NCBI RefSeq assembly: GCF_013282095.1
Contig: NZ_BLTJ01000008.1
Span: 62,001 to 126,000, forward strand
Reading direction: 5' to 3'
DNA: 64,000 bases
Source of the DNA: Enterocloster alcoholdehydrogenati
GTDB lineage: Bacteria > Bacillota > Clostridia > Lachnospirales > Lachnospiraceae
Every line of letters starts with the position of its first letter. The stretch's first letter is position 1. Below are positions 16,466 through 25,964 of this stretch, piece by piece. Under the pieces are notes generated by a model that was not told the origin of the DNA, did no database searches, and saw only the letters and a list, made by a program, of their open reading frames with translations. Made by a program: the position numbers and the translations under genes.

Positions 16466-18192
16466 TTGAGATACTGCAAAGGCGCTTTGCGCTGTCAAGA
16501 CAGGGGGCTGTAGATCTAATCAAAGGGTGTGCTGCCTGCGTGGTCCAGGATATATCCCTTATGTGTCCGGTAGGACTTATGTATTATTTTGTTATCGATA
16601 CCATGAATGGGGCTGTGAACGGGAGCCGGACTGCTTTCTATGCGGCAGGTGTTTTTATCTGTCTTTGCCTGATATGGACCGCAGCGCGGTTTCAATATAA
16701 TGCAACCTATCTGGCAACCTATGTGGAAAGCGGAGTGAGACGGATCGCTCTGGCGGAACAGCTCCGAAAAATACCCCTGTCCTTTTTCGGGAAAAAGGAC
16801 ATTGCGGATCTGACAAATTCCATTATGGGGGACTGCGCCGCCCTTGAAACGGCATTCTCCCATTTTGTACCATCCCTGACGGGGTCCATTATTTCAACTG
16901 TGCTTATTGGGAGCTGCCTGTTTGCCTATGATTGGCGGATGGCTCTGGCGGCAGTGTGGGTGCTGCCGATTGCATTTGCAGTGACACTTTTTTCAGCGCG
17001 TATACAGGAGTATTTTAAAAGCAGATCTGTCACAGCCAATGTGGCACTGGAGAGCGGTGTGCAGGAGTGCATCGAGTGCCTGCAGGATTTAAAGGCAAAT
17101 AATGCGGAAGGAGATTATCTGAAGGGGCTTAATGAAAGAATTGACCGGGCAGAAAGCGGCCAGATCGTCACAGAATTTGGAACGGCGCTGTTTGTTGTTT
17201 CTTCTACTCTGATCTTAAAGCTTGGGATAGCTACGGTTGCCCTTACCGGCTCTGCTCTGCTGATCCGCGGGGAAATTGACATTCCGCTTTTCTTTATGTT
17301 TTTGCTGGCCGCCTCAAGGCTGTACTCCCCTCTGGAAGGTGCACTGCAGAATCTTGCTGCGGTGATTTCTACCAGAACGAATATAAAGCGCATGAATGAA
17401 ATTTTGGAGTACCCCGTTCAGACAGGAGAAAACAGGGTAACGAACCAGGGCTGCGATATTGTGTTTGACCATGTGGGCTTCGCCTACAATACAGGAAGAA
17501 CGGTTTTAAAGGACGTTTCTTTTACTGCAAAGCAGGGGGAGGTGACTGCCTTAGTGGGGCCGTCCGGCGGCGGGAAAACAACGGTATCGCGTCTGGCGGC
17601 GAGATTCTGGGACATAGACAGGGGGAAAATAACCGTTGGAGGGATGGATATATCAAAAATAGAGCCGGAAACACTGCTTTCATTATACTCAATCGTATTT
17701 CAGGATGTGACTTTGTTTAACAATACTATCATGGAAAACATCAGGATCGGCAGAAAAGACGCAGCGGATGAAGAGGTGATGGAGGCGGCCAGGCTGGCAA
17801 ACTGCGATGAATTTACCAAGAAGCTCCCCAGGGGTTATCACAGCATGATCGGTGAAAACGGCTGTGAACTGTCCGGCGGAGAGAGACAGAGAGTGTCCAT
17901 TGCGCGCGCGTTCCTTAAAAATGCGCCCATTATACTGCTGGATGAAGCGACAGCAAGTCTTGATGTGGAAAATGAGAGTCAGATACAGACGGCGCTGTCA
18001 AGGCTCATAAAAGATAAAACTGTACTTGTGATCGCACACCGTATGCGTACCGTCAGCCGTGCAGATAAGGTGGTCGTACTTTCGGACGGTATAGCCGCAG
18101 AACAGGGAACGCCAAAAGAGCTGATGAATACCGGCCGTATTTATCCCCATATGGTCAGGCTGCAGGCGATGAGTCAGAGATGGGGAATTTAA
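16462..18192 (+). CDS. ABC exporter half-transporter, second subunit
   Basis: This 576-residue partner has the same layout: membrane domain (about 1-310), then ATPase with Walker A GPSGGGKTT (about 365), signature LSGGERQR (about 468), Walker B IILLDEATASLD and switch histidine in LVIAHRMRT. The chosen ATG overlaps the preceding stop and has AAGGAGG 7 nt before; longer in-frame starts inside the first gene are unlikely. Both ATPase sites of the heterodimer look intact (catalytic glutamate in each Walker B), so this is not the degenerate-site type. A strong terminator follows. Confidence 0.93.
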   Translation: MIEILQRRFALSRQGAVDLIKGCAACVVQDISLMCPVGLMYYFVIDTMNGAVNGSRTAFYAAGVFICLCLIWTAARFQYNATYLATYVESGVRRIALAEQLRKIPLSFFGKKDIADLTNSIMGDCAALETAFSHFVPSLTGSIISTVLIGSCLFAYDWRMALAAVWVLPIAFAVTLFSARIQEYFKSRSVTANVALESGVQECIECLQDLKANNAEGDYLKGLNERIDRAESGQIVTEFGTALFVVSSTLILKLGIATVALTGSALLIRGEIDIPLFFMFLLAASRLYSPLEGALQNLAAVISTRTNIKRMNEILEYPVQTGENRVTNQGCDIVFDHVGFAYNTGRTVLKDVSFTAKQGEVTALVGPSGGGKTTVSRLAARFWDIDRGKITVGGMDISKIEPETLLSLYSIVFQDVTLFNNTIMENIRIGRKDAADEEVMEAARLANCDEFTKKLPRGYHSMIGENGCELSGGERQRVSIARAFLKNAPIILLDEATASLDVENESQIQTALSRLIKDKTVLVIAHRMRTVSRADKVVVLSDGIAAEQGTPKELMNTGRIYPHMVRLQAMSQRWGI

Positions 18193-18200
18193 AAGGTTTG

Positions 18201-18238
18201 ACAACGGGCAGGAAACCATGTTTTCCGCCCGTTGTTTC
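18201..18238 (+). terminator. Intrinsic terminator after the ABC exporter
   Basis: ACAACGGGC pairs with GCCCGTTGT with inner GGAAA/TTTCC, followed by TTTCTT. It separates the exporter from the convergent YhaN-like gene. Confidence 0.8.
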
Positions 18239-20128
18239 TTAAAGGGTCAGATAGTGGAAGTCCACCTGATTTGCGGTCAGAAGCTGCGCTTCTCTCTGAT
18301 GGCAGGTAAATAGAATGATCTGGCCCTGAAATGCCCTGGAAAGCCATTTTAAAGCAGTTTTTAACCGGTCGTCATCGTACAGGGCAAAGCTGTCGTCAAA
18401 GATTAAGGGCATCTGATCTTTGTCTGCCTGCACCAGCTTTGCTGCTGCCAGACGCACTGCCAGATAAATCTGATCCATGGTGCCGCTGCTGACCTGTTCG
18501 ATGGGCACCAGATGGTCGGGAGTATTCATAAAGATGTTTAAATCCTGGTTGATGCTCATACTGGTATAGATGCCTCCGGTGATGCCTGCAATGAGCTCAG
18601 AGGCGGTTTTGTTCAGATACAGCCCAAAGGAATCTCGTATGGTAGCGGACAGATTCGTTAAGGTATCCTGGGCCAGATCCAGGGCGTCAAGCTCCTCCTG
18701 AACCCGCTCATTTTCCGCCAGAACGTGTTTTAGCCCCTCGGCTTCACTGCGGCAGATGCTGAGGCGTTCCAGCTTCTGCTCCAGTTCCCACTGAAGGCGC
18801 TGCTGTACCTCGATTTCATTTGTAAGGGTGGATTCTCTGGACTGCAGCTGTGCAATCTCAGCCGTAAGACGTTTCAGGGCCTCCTCTGACTGACGGACAG
18901 CTTTTCCCAGACGAAGGTATTCTGCCATACGCCGTTCAAACTGCGCCATAGATTCTTCAGAAACAGAAGTTTCCCCCAGCTGCTCCTTTAACAGCCCGGA
19001 GAGTCGTTTTGAGGTAATGGCAAGCGTTCGTCTGCGCCTCCGTGCGCCATATATCTGCATCAGGACCGCTGTCAGGAAAAGAATGGCTCCCAGCCCGGAG
19101 ACCGCGGTCAGAAAGGTGAAAAATGCAGGAGATGATCCGGCGTTTCTGGGGCCGAACCGGATGAGCAGCTCACGCATGGTATCAGGAGCTCCGATACACA
19201 GCCCCATGGAGGTCATAAAAAGGCACGAAAGAACAATGCATAGGATGTTTCCAGGCCCCAAAAGCATCCCCCTGCAGTCGGCCTCTGCGCGCCGGTACGC
19301 TTCATAAGTCCGGGAGGCCTGCTCCTGGTATTCTTCTACAGAAGTCTCATCTGTGAAATGGCTGTTCTGCAGGATCTGCTGTCCTCTGGCCGCTTTTTCC
19401 AAAAGGGTTTCCTTCTCTTTCTGCCGGCTGTCCAGCTCCTCCTTTACGGCTGCCCGTTCTGTTTGTCTGGCTGTCAGTTCGTTGGCGTAGCGGGGATCGG
19501 AAATCTCGTGCTCTATGGCCCTCATCTCTCCCAGAAGTGCAGTATACCGTCTGGCCGCCTCAGGAACGATTTTCGCCGCCATTTCCCGCCTCTGGGCTTT
19601 CAGCAGAGCGCTTGCCCTGGTAATATTTAAGGCAATGCTGCCGGAGGTGTTTAAGTTGGCTATGTAGTTGCGAAGCTCAGCCACCATGCCGCTGTCGGTG
19701 GCGCTTTTCAGCTGTCCGATGCTGATGGTGTTGTTATAGGCTGTCTCCGTAAGGCCGCACCGCAGCCGTTCCCACAGGGCCGCATCGGGCGTTTCTTCGC
19801 AGCCCTTTGTCTCATTTACAATTGTAAGGCTTTTATTTCCCCTGTGAAACCGTCTCTGGATCCGAAAGATTTCTCCCTGGCTTTCCAGGCGAAGCCAGCC
19901 TTCGTATACGCTGCTTTTGGACCAGGGCTCGAAACGGGAGTAGATGTCATTTTTTGAGGCCCGTCCCCGTTGGCGTTCGATGCCAAAGAGCATCCCGCGG
20001 ATAAAGGTGTGGAGCGTGGATTTGCCGGCCTCATTTCTCCCGTATACCACGTTTAAGCCGTCTTTAAAGGAGAGATCACGGTCATTTAATTTTCCAAAGC
20101 CGTCGATATGCAGACTGAGTATTTTCAT
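18239..20128 (-). CDS. YhaN-like AAA ATPase (SbcC/Rad50-like) with membrane segments
   Basis: This 629-residue protein has an SMC/Rad50-type ATPase split between the ends: Walker A GRNEAGKST (about 30-38) at the N-terminus, and signature VSSGTMDQIYLAVRLA plus Walker B MPLIFDDSFALYDDD at the C-terminus. Between are coiled coils interrupted in the middle by two hydrophobic segments (roughly 290-315 and 335-360). This membrane hairpin is what marks YhaN-type proteins off from SbcC. With the YhaO-like nuclease encoded 5 nt upstream it should form a membrane-tethered nuclease complex acting on DNA ends. That role is inferred from SbcCD; YhaN itself is poorly studied. Confidence 0.85.
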   Translation of the reverse strand: MKILSLHIDGFGKLNDRDLSFKDGLNVVYGRNEAGKSTLHTFIRGMLFGIERQRGRASKNDIYSRFEPWSKSSVYEGWLRLESQGEIFRIQRRFHRGNKSLTIVNETKGCEETPDAALWERLRCGLTETAYNNTISIGQLKSATDSGMVAELRNYIANLNTSGSIALNITRASALLKAQRREMAAKIVPEAARRYTALLGEMRAIEHEISDPRYANELTARQTERAAVKEELDSRQKEKETLLEKAARGQQILQNSHFTDETSVEEYQEQASRTYEAYRRAEADCRGMLLGPGNILCIVLSCLFMTSMGLCIGAPDTMRELLIRFGPRNAGSSPAFFTFLTAVSGLGAILFLTAVLMQIYGARRRRRTLAITSKRLSGLLKEQLGETSVSEESMAQFERRMAEYLRLGKAVRQSEEALKRLTAEIAQLQSRESTLTNEIEVQQRLQWELEQKLERLSICRSEAEGLKHVLAENERVQEELDALDLAQDTLTNLSATIRDSFGLYLNKTASELIAGITGGIYTSMSINQDLNIFMNTPDHLVPIEQVSSGTMDQIYLAVRLAAAKLVQADKDQMPLIFDDSFALYDDDRLKTALKWLSRAFQGQIILFTCHQREAQLLTANQVDFHYLTL

Positions 20129-20133
20129 TGGGT

Positions 20134-21204
20134 CTAACTCCTTTCGTCAGTGGTGTGGAGCAGCGCATTGACTCCATAGTACAGGGCCTTTTTTTCTATT
20201 GCAGACATATCATCCTTCTGAAGGGCCTGGATGTAAAAACCGATCATATCGCTGGAATGCTCCGCAAACAGGGCGGGAAAGTCGTACTGGGGCTCGGATT
20301 CGTCGATGATCTCACCGATCCGAAAACGGGCCGAAAGGGAGGATAGGTCAAACTCAATGTCCGGATCTCTCATACCTTTCAGACGAAAGCGGTAGATATG
20401 CTCCCTGCCCCGTTTTTCAATCTCATTTACAATGCGGTCCGTAAGACCGCCGTTGGTAGTCTCCGGCGTAACTGTTACAGCAAGAGGGATATAGCGGAGG
20501 GCAGAGGCAGGGATAAACTCCAGACGGGTCAGACGCCGTGTCACAGGATGGATCTCCCCTTCAAAATACCCGTGAGGCCCCGTTTCTGTCAGGTCAAGAG
20601 GCTCCGGGGAGCCGCAGTAGGCGATTTTATCCTCAGCGATCACCTGGGGTTTGTGGATATGTCCCAGGGCAATATAGGAAAATGGGGATAACCCCAGGGT
20701 ATTGAAATTCATAGGAACATGGGAAATATCGCCTCCGTGAGCTAAAAGGATCTGGATCCGGTTGTTTAAGGGAACCTGGATATCTTCTAAAAGGGGCGCG
20801 CGGATTTCCGTGGTGTGATAGCTGAAGCCGTAGACCTCTGTGTTGATATCTTCAAAATACACAGAGCTTACGTCAGAGTTCATGAGAAAGGTGACATTGG
20901 GACTCCATTTGAAACTTAAAACTGTGGAATTATCCCGGATCCGGTCATGATTGCCCGCAATGAGTATGACCTTTACGTCCGGGATGGTAGAAAAGAGATA
21001 GTTTACCTCCTTCAGATCCCGCATCAAAGGCTGGCGGTGGAAGAGATCGCCGCTGATAAACAGGCAGTTTGCCTGGAGCTTCCCCGCGCGGTCTATGATC
21101 GCCTTAAAGGTATCGCGGATGGCCTGGGCCCGTTCCTTTCCCCAGGGTTTATCCGCGTCTGGGGTCATGCCCCAGTGTACGTCGCCGGTGTGTATGAATT
21201 TCAT
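20134..21204 (-). CDS. YhaO-like metallophosphoesterase (SbcD/Mre11-like DNA nuclease)
   Basis: A 356-residue calcineurin-type phosphoesterase with all metal motifs in order: GDVH (7-10), SGDLFHR, AGNHDR, LLAHGGD and GHIHKP. The layout, with a C-terminal capping region after about 230, fits SbcD/YhaO nucleases, which process DNA ends with an SbcC-like ATPase partner. The partner gene follows after 5 nt. GGGGAGG lies 6 nt before the ATG. A perfect stem-loop stands in the 5' leader. Confidence 0.87.
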   Translation of the reverse strand: MKFIHTGDVHWGMTPDADKPWGKERAQAIRDTFKAIIDRAGKLQANCLFISGDLFHRQPLMRDLKEVNYLFSTIPDVKVILIAGNHDRIRDNSTVLSFKWSPNVTFLMNSDVSSVYFEDINTEVYGFSYHTTEIRAPLLEDIQVPLNNRIQILLAHGGDISHVPMNFNTLGLSPFSYIALGHIHKPQVIAEDKIAYCGSPEPLDLTETGPHGYFEGEIHPVTRRLTRLEFIPASALRYIPLAVTVTPETTNGGLTDRIVNEIEKRGREHIYRFRLKGMRDPDIEFDLSSLSARFRIGEIIDESEPQYDFPALFAEHSSDMIGFYIQALQKDDMSAIEKKALYYGVNALLHTTDERS

Positions 21205-21225
21205 AGAGCCTCCCCTATAAACATC

Positions 21226-21253
21226 AGGGCCTGTTATAGATGTAACAGGCCCT
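21226..21253. other. Perfect 11-bp stem-loop upstream of the YhaO-like gene
   Basis: AGGGCCTGTTA (21226-21236) pairs perfectly with TAACAGGCCCT (21243-21253) around a 6-nt loop. In the direction of asnS and yhaO transcription the following bases are GATGTTTAT, a weak T-run, so it may be a leaky terminator or a leader structure ending about 20 nt before the start codon. Confidence 0.55.
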
Positions 21254-21400
21254 AAAAATGTGTTTAAATGTGTATAAAATCAAATGATTCAGGATGGGGC
21301 ATCTTTTTGAATGCCTTTCAGGAGCAAAATCAAGCTTATAAGCGAGCGCAACACCTGTTTTTGTTCCTGTTTTCCCGCCGTTGTGAGCAGCTGCTGTAAA

Positions 21401-22792
21401 TTACAGCTCGCAGTTGTTTACAGTTCTTGGGAATGGAATCACGTCGCGGATGTTGGACATACCGGTTAAGTACATCACGCAGCGCTCAAAGCCCAGGCCA
21501 AAGCCTGCATGGCGGGCAGAGCCGTATTTGCGCAGATCCAGATAAAAGCCGTAGTCCTCCTTCTTAAGGCCAAGCTCCTCCATTCTGGCAACCAGTTTAT
21601 CATAGTCGTCCTCTCTCTGGCTTCCGCCGATGATCTCGCCAATGCCGGGAACCAGGCAGTCTACTGCGGCTACCGTGCGGTTATCCGGGTTCATCTTCAT
21701 ATAGAAAGCCTTGATCTCTTTCGGATAGTCAGTAACGAATACAGGCTTTTTAAAGATCTGTTCGGTCAGGAAACGCTCATGCTCCGTCTGAAGGTCGCAG
21801 CCCCAGGATACCTTGTAGTCAAACTGGTCATTGTGCTCCTCTAACAGCTTTACGGCATCTGTGTAGGTGATGCGGCCGAACTCAGAGTTCAGCACGTTGT
21901 TCAAACGGTCTAATAATCCCTTGTCCACAAACTGGTTAAAGAAGTTCATCTCCTCCGGAGCGTGCTCCAGTACAAAGCGGATGATGTACTTTAACATACC
22001 CTCAGCCAGTCTCATATTATCGTCCAGATCCGCGAAAGCGATCTCAGGCTCGATCATCCAGAACTCGGCAGCATGGCGGGTGGTATTGGAGTTCTCAGCG
22101 CGGAAGGTTGGCCCGAAGGTGTAGATATTGCGGAAGGCCATAGCATAGGTCTCGCCGTTTAACTGGCCGCTTACCGTCAGGTTGGTGGGCTTACCGAAGA
22201 AATCCTGCTTAAAATCCACTTTGCCGTCCTCGGTCTTTGGAATATTGTTCAGATCCATGGTAGTAACCTGGAACATCTCGCCTGCTCCCTCGCAGTCGCT
22301 GCCTGTAATCAGAGGAGTGTGCACATAGACGAAATCACGTTCCTGGAAATACTGATGGATGGCGTAGGCGATGAGGGAACGCACGCGGAACACGGCTTGG
22401 AAGGTGTTGGTTCTGGGGCGCAGATGGGAAATGGTGCGCAGGTACTCAAAGGAGTGGCGCTTCTTCTGGAGGGGATAATCCGGTGCGGAGGCACCCTCTA
22501 CGGCAACCTCTGTGGCCTGGATCTCAAAAGGCTGTTTTGCCTGAGGCGTAGCCACCAGGACGCCCTTTATGATGACGGCCGTTCCTACGCCCAGTTTGGA
22601 TACCTGCTGAAAATTTTCCAGGGTGTCATGATAAACAGCCTGCAATGGCTCAAAATAGGTTCCATCGCTGATAACGATAAAACCGAAGCTTTTGGAATCG
22701 CGGAGGCTGCGGATCCATCCGCCGATGGTTATTTCCTTATCCATATACTGTTCGGGGTGTTTGTAGAGTTCTCTTACTGTAATCAGATCCAT
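21401..22792 (-). CDS. asnS: Asparaginyl-tRNA synthetase
   Basis: This 463-residue class IIb synthetase charges tRNA-Asn. It has an N-terminal OB-fold anticodon-binding domain (about 10-105, with [18 protein letters not shown] near its start) and a catalytic domain with motif 2 ([21 protein letters not shown] region, about 230-250) and motif 3 [13 protein letters not shown] near the C-terminus. The length matches AsnRS and not the longer AspRS. It has a consensus promoter and a short leader of about 50 nt; no T-box is recognisable, so regulation by uncharged tRNA is not supported. Confidence 0.97.
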   Translation of the reverse strand: MDLITVRELYKHPEQYMDKEITIGGWIRSLRDSKSFGFIVISDGTYFEPLQAVYHDTLENFQQVSKLGVGTAVIIKGVLVATPQAKQPFEIQATEVAVEGASAPDYPLQKKRHSFEYLRTISHLRPRTNTFQAVFRVRSLIAYAIHQYFQERDFVYVHTPLITGSDCEGAGEMFQVTTMDLNNIPKTEDGKVDFKQDFFGKPTNLTVSGQLNGETYAMAFRNIYTFGPTFRAENSNTTRHAAEFWMIEPEIAFADLDDNMRLAEGMLKYIIRFVLEHAPEEMNFFNQFVDKGLLDRLNNVLNSEFGRITYTDAVKLLEEHNDQFDYKVSWGCDLQTEHERFLTEQIFKKPVFVTDYPKEIKAFYMKMNPDNRTVAAVDCLVPGIGEIIGGSQREDDYDKLVARMEELGLKKEDYGFYLDLRKYGSARHAGFGLGFERCVMYLTGMSNIRDVIPFPRTVNNCEL

Positions 22793-22852
22793 GATAATGG
22801 TAACTCCCTTTCTTTTTTCTGTAAATTTCTATATAAAAAAGCGCATATCGTG

Positions 22853-22881
22853 ATTATATGATATTTTTCTCAATGTTTCAA
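22853..22881 (-). promoter_or_regulatory. Promoter of asnS
   Basis: On the minus strand TTGAAA (22881-22876), 17 bp, TATAAT (22858-22853). Confidence 0.65.
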
Positions 22882-23081
22882 GGCTTTCCAGGCCCTTTCG
22901 GACATAGAAAGAACCGGCTTTTTGTCGACATCAGAAAGAACATCTAGTGGGAGAAAGGGCGTAATAACACAATATATGGAGAAAATAGAAGAAATATGGA
23001 GCTTTTAATCAAAAAATGTCGGAAAACTGCGTAAAAATAACAAAATAAAATTAAATATTTGTGTACGAAAAATGAATTTTA

Positions 23082-23090
23082 TGATATAAT
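23082..23090 (+). promoter_or_regulatory. Extended -10 promoter of glgC
   Basis: TGATATAAT: perfect TATAAT (23085-23090) with TGn extension in AT-rich DNA, 35 bp before the glgC start codon. Confidence 0.55.
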
Positions 23091-23125
23091 TATATTTACA
23101 AAAAATAACAGCAAGAGGTGATAAC

Positions 23126-24400
23126 GTGATTAAGAAAGAAATGATAGCCATGCTTTTAGCTGGCGGACAGGGAAGCCGTCTTGGCGTTCTGACACAGAAA
23201 GTAGCCAAGCCGGCGGTATCTTTTGGGGGAAAGTACCGTATCATTGATTTTCCGCTGAGCAACTGCATTAACTCCGGTATCGACACAGTAGGAGTTCTGA
23301 CGCAGTACCAGCCGTTGCGTTTAAATGCCCATATTGGAATCGGTATTCCATGGGATCTGGACAGGAACGTAGGCGGCGTGACCATCTTACCTCCATACGA
23401 AAGAAGCAAGGGCAGCGACTGGTACACCGGCACTGCCAACGCGATCTACCAGAATCTGGAGTATATGGAAGCGTATAATCCTGAGTATGTCCTGATCCTT
23501 TCCGGCGATCACATCTACAAGATGGATTATGAGGTAATGCTGGATTATCACAAGGCGAATAATGCGGATGTCACCATTGCTGCCATGCCTGTGCCGATCG
23601 AGGAGGCCAGCCGTTTCGGTATCCTGATCACAGACGAGACTAACCGTATTACAGAGTTTGAGGAAAAGCCTGCTGTTCCCAGAAGCAATCTGGCTTCCAT
23701 GGGTATCTATATTTTCAGCTGGCCCGTATTAAGGGATGCTTTGATCCGTTTAAAGGACGAGCCCGGCTGTGACTTCGGAAAGCACATTATTCCATACTGC
23801 CATGGCAAGGGAGACCGTATCTTTGCCTACGAGTACAACGGCTACTGGAAGGATGTAGGCACACTTGGTTCCTATTGGGAGGCCAATATGGAACTCATCG
23901 ACATTATCCCTGAGTTTAACCTTTATGAGGAATACTGGAAGATCTATACAAAGAGCGACGTGATTCCGCCGCAGTACATAGGGGAGGACGCCAGTATCGA
24001 ACGCAGCATCATCGGAGAGGGAACAGAGATCCACGGCAATGTGTCGAATTCCGTGATCGGCGCCGGCGTGATCGTTGAGCCGGGAGCGGTGATCCGCGAT
24101 TCCATCGTGATGCAGGGAACCCGCATTGGAGCCGGAACAGTGGTGGACAAGGCGATTATCGCTGAAAATGTGAGAGTCGGCGCAAACGTCCAGATCGGCA
24201 CAGGCGAGTACGCGCCCAGCATCTACGATCAGAAGGTATATCAGTTTGAACTGGCTACCATCGGCGAAAATTCCGTGATCCCTGACGGCGTGCAGATCGG
24301 ACGGAATACAGCCATTGCGGGGGAGACGGACAGAGACGACTATCCTGACGGAATACTGGCAGGGGGACATTACATTATAAAGGCAGGTGGCGTGAAATGA
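23126..24400 (+). CDS. glgC: Glucose-1-phosphate adenylyltransferase, catalytic subunit
   Basis: This 424-residue enzyme makes ADP-glucose from glucose 1-phosphate and ATP, the committed step of glycogen synthesis. The nucleotidyltransferase domain starts with [19 protein letters not shown] (about 14-32) and includes [10 protein letters not shown]; the C-terminal third is a left-handed beta helix ([15 protein letters not shown] and similar repeats). The start codon is GTG with AGAGGTG a few bases before. It overlaps glgD by 4 bp (ATGA), so subunit ratios are likely set by translational coupling. No glgA, glgB or glgP is in the window. Confidence 0.95.
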   Translation: MIKKEMIAMLLAGGQGSRLGVLTQKVAKPAVSFGGKYRIIDFPLSNCINSGIDTVGVLTQYQPLRLNAHIGIGIPWDLDRNVGGVTILPPYERSKGSDWYTGTANAIYQNLEYMEAYNPEYVLILSGDHIYKMDYEVMLDYHKANNADVTIAAMPVPIEEASRFGILITDETNRITEFEEKPAVPRSNLASMGIYIFSWPVLRDALIRLKDEPGCDFGKHIIPYCHGKGDRIFAYEYNGYWKDVGTLGSYWEANMELIDIIPEFNLYEEYWKIYTKSDVIPPQYIGEDASIERSIIGEGTEIHGNVSNSVIGAGVIVEPGAVIRDSIVMQGTRIGAGTVVDKAIIAENVRVGANVQIGTGEYAPSIYDQKVYQFELATIGENSVIPDGVQIGRNTAIAGETDRDDYPDGILAGGHYIIKAGGVK

Positions 24401-25518
24401 GAGCAATCGGTATCGTTTTAGCAGGTGGAAACAGCAAGAGGATGCGGGAACTGTCCAATAAGAGGGCAGTAGCCGCCATGCCGGTTGCAGGAAGCTACCG
24501 CAGCATTGATTTTGCGTTAAGCAATATGAGCAATTCCCACATTCAGAATGTGGCGGTATTTACACAGTACAATTCCAGGTCCTTAAACCTCCACTTAAGC
24601 TCCTCCAAATGGTGGGATTTCGGACGCAAGCAGGGAGGACTGTTTTTATTCACTCCTTCTATTACCCCGGAAAACGGAGACTGGTACCGGGGGACGGCAG
24701 ACGCTCTGTATCAGAATCTTACATTTTTAAAGAACAGTCATGAACCCTATGTGGTGATTGCCTCCGGCGACGGCGTGTACAAGCTGGATTACAACAGGGT
24801 CCTGGAGTATCACATTGAGAAAAAGGCAGATATAACCGTTGTGTGCAAGGACATGGAAGAAGGCACGGACGTAACCCGTTTTGGCTGCGTGAAGCTGGCG
24901 GGGGACGGAAGGATTGTGGACTTTGAGGAAAAGCCCATGGCATCGGATGCCACTACCATTTCCTGCGGTATTTATGTGATCCGAAGAAGGCAGCTGATCG
25001 AACTTTTGGAGCGCTGTGCGGCCGAGGATCGGTACGATCTGGTCAATGATATTCTCGTGCGCTATAAGAATTTAAAGAGGATCTATGCCTATAAGCTGGA
25101 GAGCTACTGGAGCAATATTGCCACAGTGGAGTCTTATTATAAGACAAATATGGATTTTCTGAAGCCTGAGGTGAGAAATTATTTCTTCCGGGAGTATCCG
25201 GACGTCTACACCAAGATTGATGATCTGCCTCCGGCCAAGTACAACCCCGGAGCAGCGGTGAGAAACAGCCTGATTTCCAGCGGATGTATCTTAAACGGCA
25301 CAGTGGAAAACTCGATTCTTTTTAAGAAAGCCTATGTTGGAAATAACTGTGTGATCAAGAACTCCATTATCTTAAATGACGTATATATCGGGGACAACAC
25401 AGTGATCGAGAACTGTATTGTAGAAAGCCGCGATACCATCCGGGCCAATACCACTCATATCGGTATGCCGGATAACATCAAGATCGTTGTGGAGAAGAAC
25501 GAGAGATATACATTATAA
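24397..25518 (+). CDS. glgD: GlgD, regulatory-type subunit of glucose-1-phosphate adenylyltransferase
   Basis: This 373-residue paralogue of GlgC follows with a 4-bp overlap. Its N-terminal loop reads [19 protein letters not shown], so the lysine-arginine pattern of the catalytic subunit is altered, and the aspartate motif reads [10 protein letters not shown]. In Firmicutes GlgC and GlgD form a mixed tetramer in which GlgD is poorly active alone and raises catalytic efficiency. The C-terminal beta-helix repeats ([20 protein letters not shown] region) are intact. Confidence 0.93.
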   Translation: MRAIGIVLAGGNSKRMRELSNKRAVAAMPVAGSYRSIDFALSNMSNSHIQNVAVFTQYNSRSLNLHLSSSKWWDFGRKQGGLFLFTPSITPENGDWYRGTADALYQNLTFLKNSHEPYVVIASGDGVYKLDYNRVLEYHIEKKADITVVCKDMEEGTDVTRFGCVKLAGDGRIVDFEEKPMASDATTISCGIYVIRRRQLIELLERCAAEDRYDLVNDILVRYKNLKRIYAYKLESYWSNIATVESYYKTNMDFLKPEVRNYFFREYPDVYTKIDDLPPAKYNPGAAVRNSLISSGCILNGTVENSILFKKAYVGNNCVIKNSIILNDVYIGDNTVIENCIVESRDTIRANTTHIGMPDNIKIVVEKNERYTL

Positions 25519-25523
25519 TTGAC

Positions 25524-25571
25524 GCGCAGTCGCTTCCCGCTGCGCGCGGGAGGGGCAGCAAGGGGGCTGCC
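25524..25571 (+). other. GC-rich stem-loops between glgD and spoVG
   Basis: GCGCAG (25524-25529) pairs with CTGCGC (25540-25545), or alternatively CTTCCCGC (25533-25540) with GCGGGAGG (25546-25553); GGCAGC (25554-25559) pairs with GCTGCC (25566-25571). No T-run follows, so full termination is unlikely. They may be a processing or partial-termination site, or the leader of a spoVG transcript starting near the TATAAT at 25514-25519. Confidence 0.45.
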
Positions 25572-25593
25572 GAAAAGACGGAAGGGGATAAGT

Positions 25594-25875
25594 ATGCAGG
25601 TTACAGATGTAAGAGTCAGAAGGGTAGAAAAAGAAGGGAAGATGAAGGCAATCGTATCCATTACCATGGATAATGAATTTGTCGTTCACGATATCAAGGT
25701 GATTGAGGGAGAAAAAGGGCTGTTTATTGCCATGCCCAGCCGCCGCGCTGTGGACGGAGAGTATCGTGATATCGCCCATCCTATCAATTCCGACACCAGA
25801 GAGATGATACAGAATATCATTTTGGATAAGTATGAGATGACCCTGCTGGAAAATGACGCTGCAGAGGAAATATAA
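25594..25875 (+). CDS. spoVG: SpoVG, RNA-binding regulator
   Basis: This 93-residue protein begins [20 protein letters not shown] and has the core [14 protein letters not shown], the SpoVG hallmark. In Bacillus it is a sporulation protein (cortex, asymmetric septation); in Listeria, Staphylococcus and Borrelia it binds RNA or DNA and adjusts many genes. It supports a spore-forming Firmicute. The ATG at 25594 has GAAGGGG six bases before; the in-frame longer start inside the stem-loop region is unlikely. It may be read through from glgCD or from its own weak promoter. Confidence 0.95.
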   Translation: MQVTDVRVRRVEKEGKMKAIVSITMDNEFVVHDIKVIEGEKGLFIAMPSRRAVDGEYRDIAHPINSDTREMIQNIILDKYEMTLLENDAAEEI

Positions 25876-25929
25876 ACAGGGACAACAGGCCCTAAGACAG
25901 GACGTCCTGCGGACAGATCAGAAAAATCG

Positions 25930-25958
25930 TTGACATTTGCGGCCCTCTGTGCTATGTT
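25930..25958 (+). promoter_or_regulatory. Promoter of the polyamine leader RNA
   Basis: Consensus TTGACA (25930-25935), 17 bp, TATGTT (25953-25958); transcription should begin near 25965. A perfect 12-bp palindrome CAGGACGTCCTG (25898-25909) lies 20 bp upstream of the -35 and could be an operator. Confidence 0.65.
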
Positions 25959-25964
25959 GAATAC

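Larger units (their letters stand above)
22793..23125. other. Divergent intergenic region between asnS and glgC
   Basis: A 333-bp AT-rich gap containing the asnS promoter (minus strand) and the glgC promoter (plus strand). The middle (about 22890-23040) shows no gene, hairpin or T-box motif that I can support; a minus-strand reading frame that extends from here into glgC is an antisense shadow. Confidence 0.5.

Noticed and set aside
22793-23125. A T-box riboswitch before asnS
   Set aside because: No T-box sequence, specifier stem or terminator/antiterminator pair is visible, and a consensus promoter lies only about 60 bp before the start codon.
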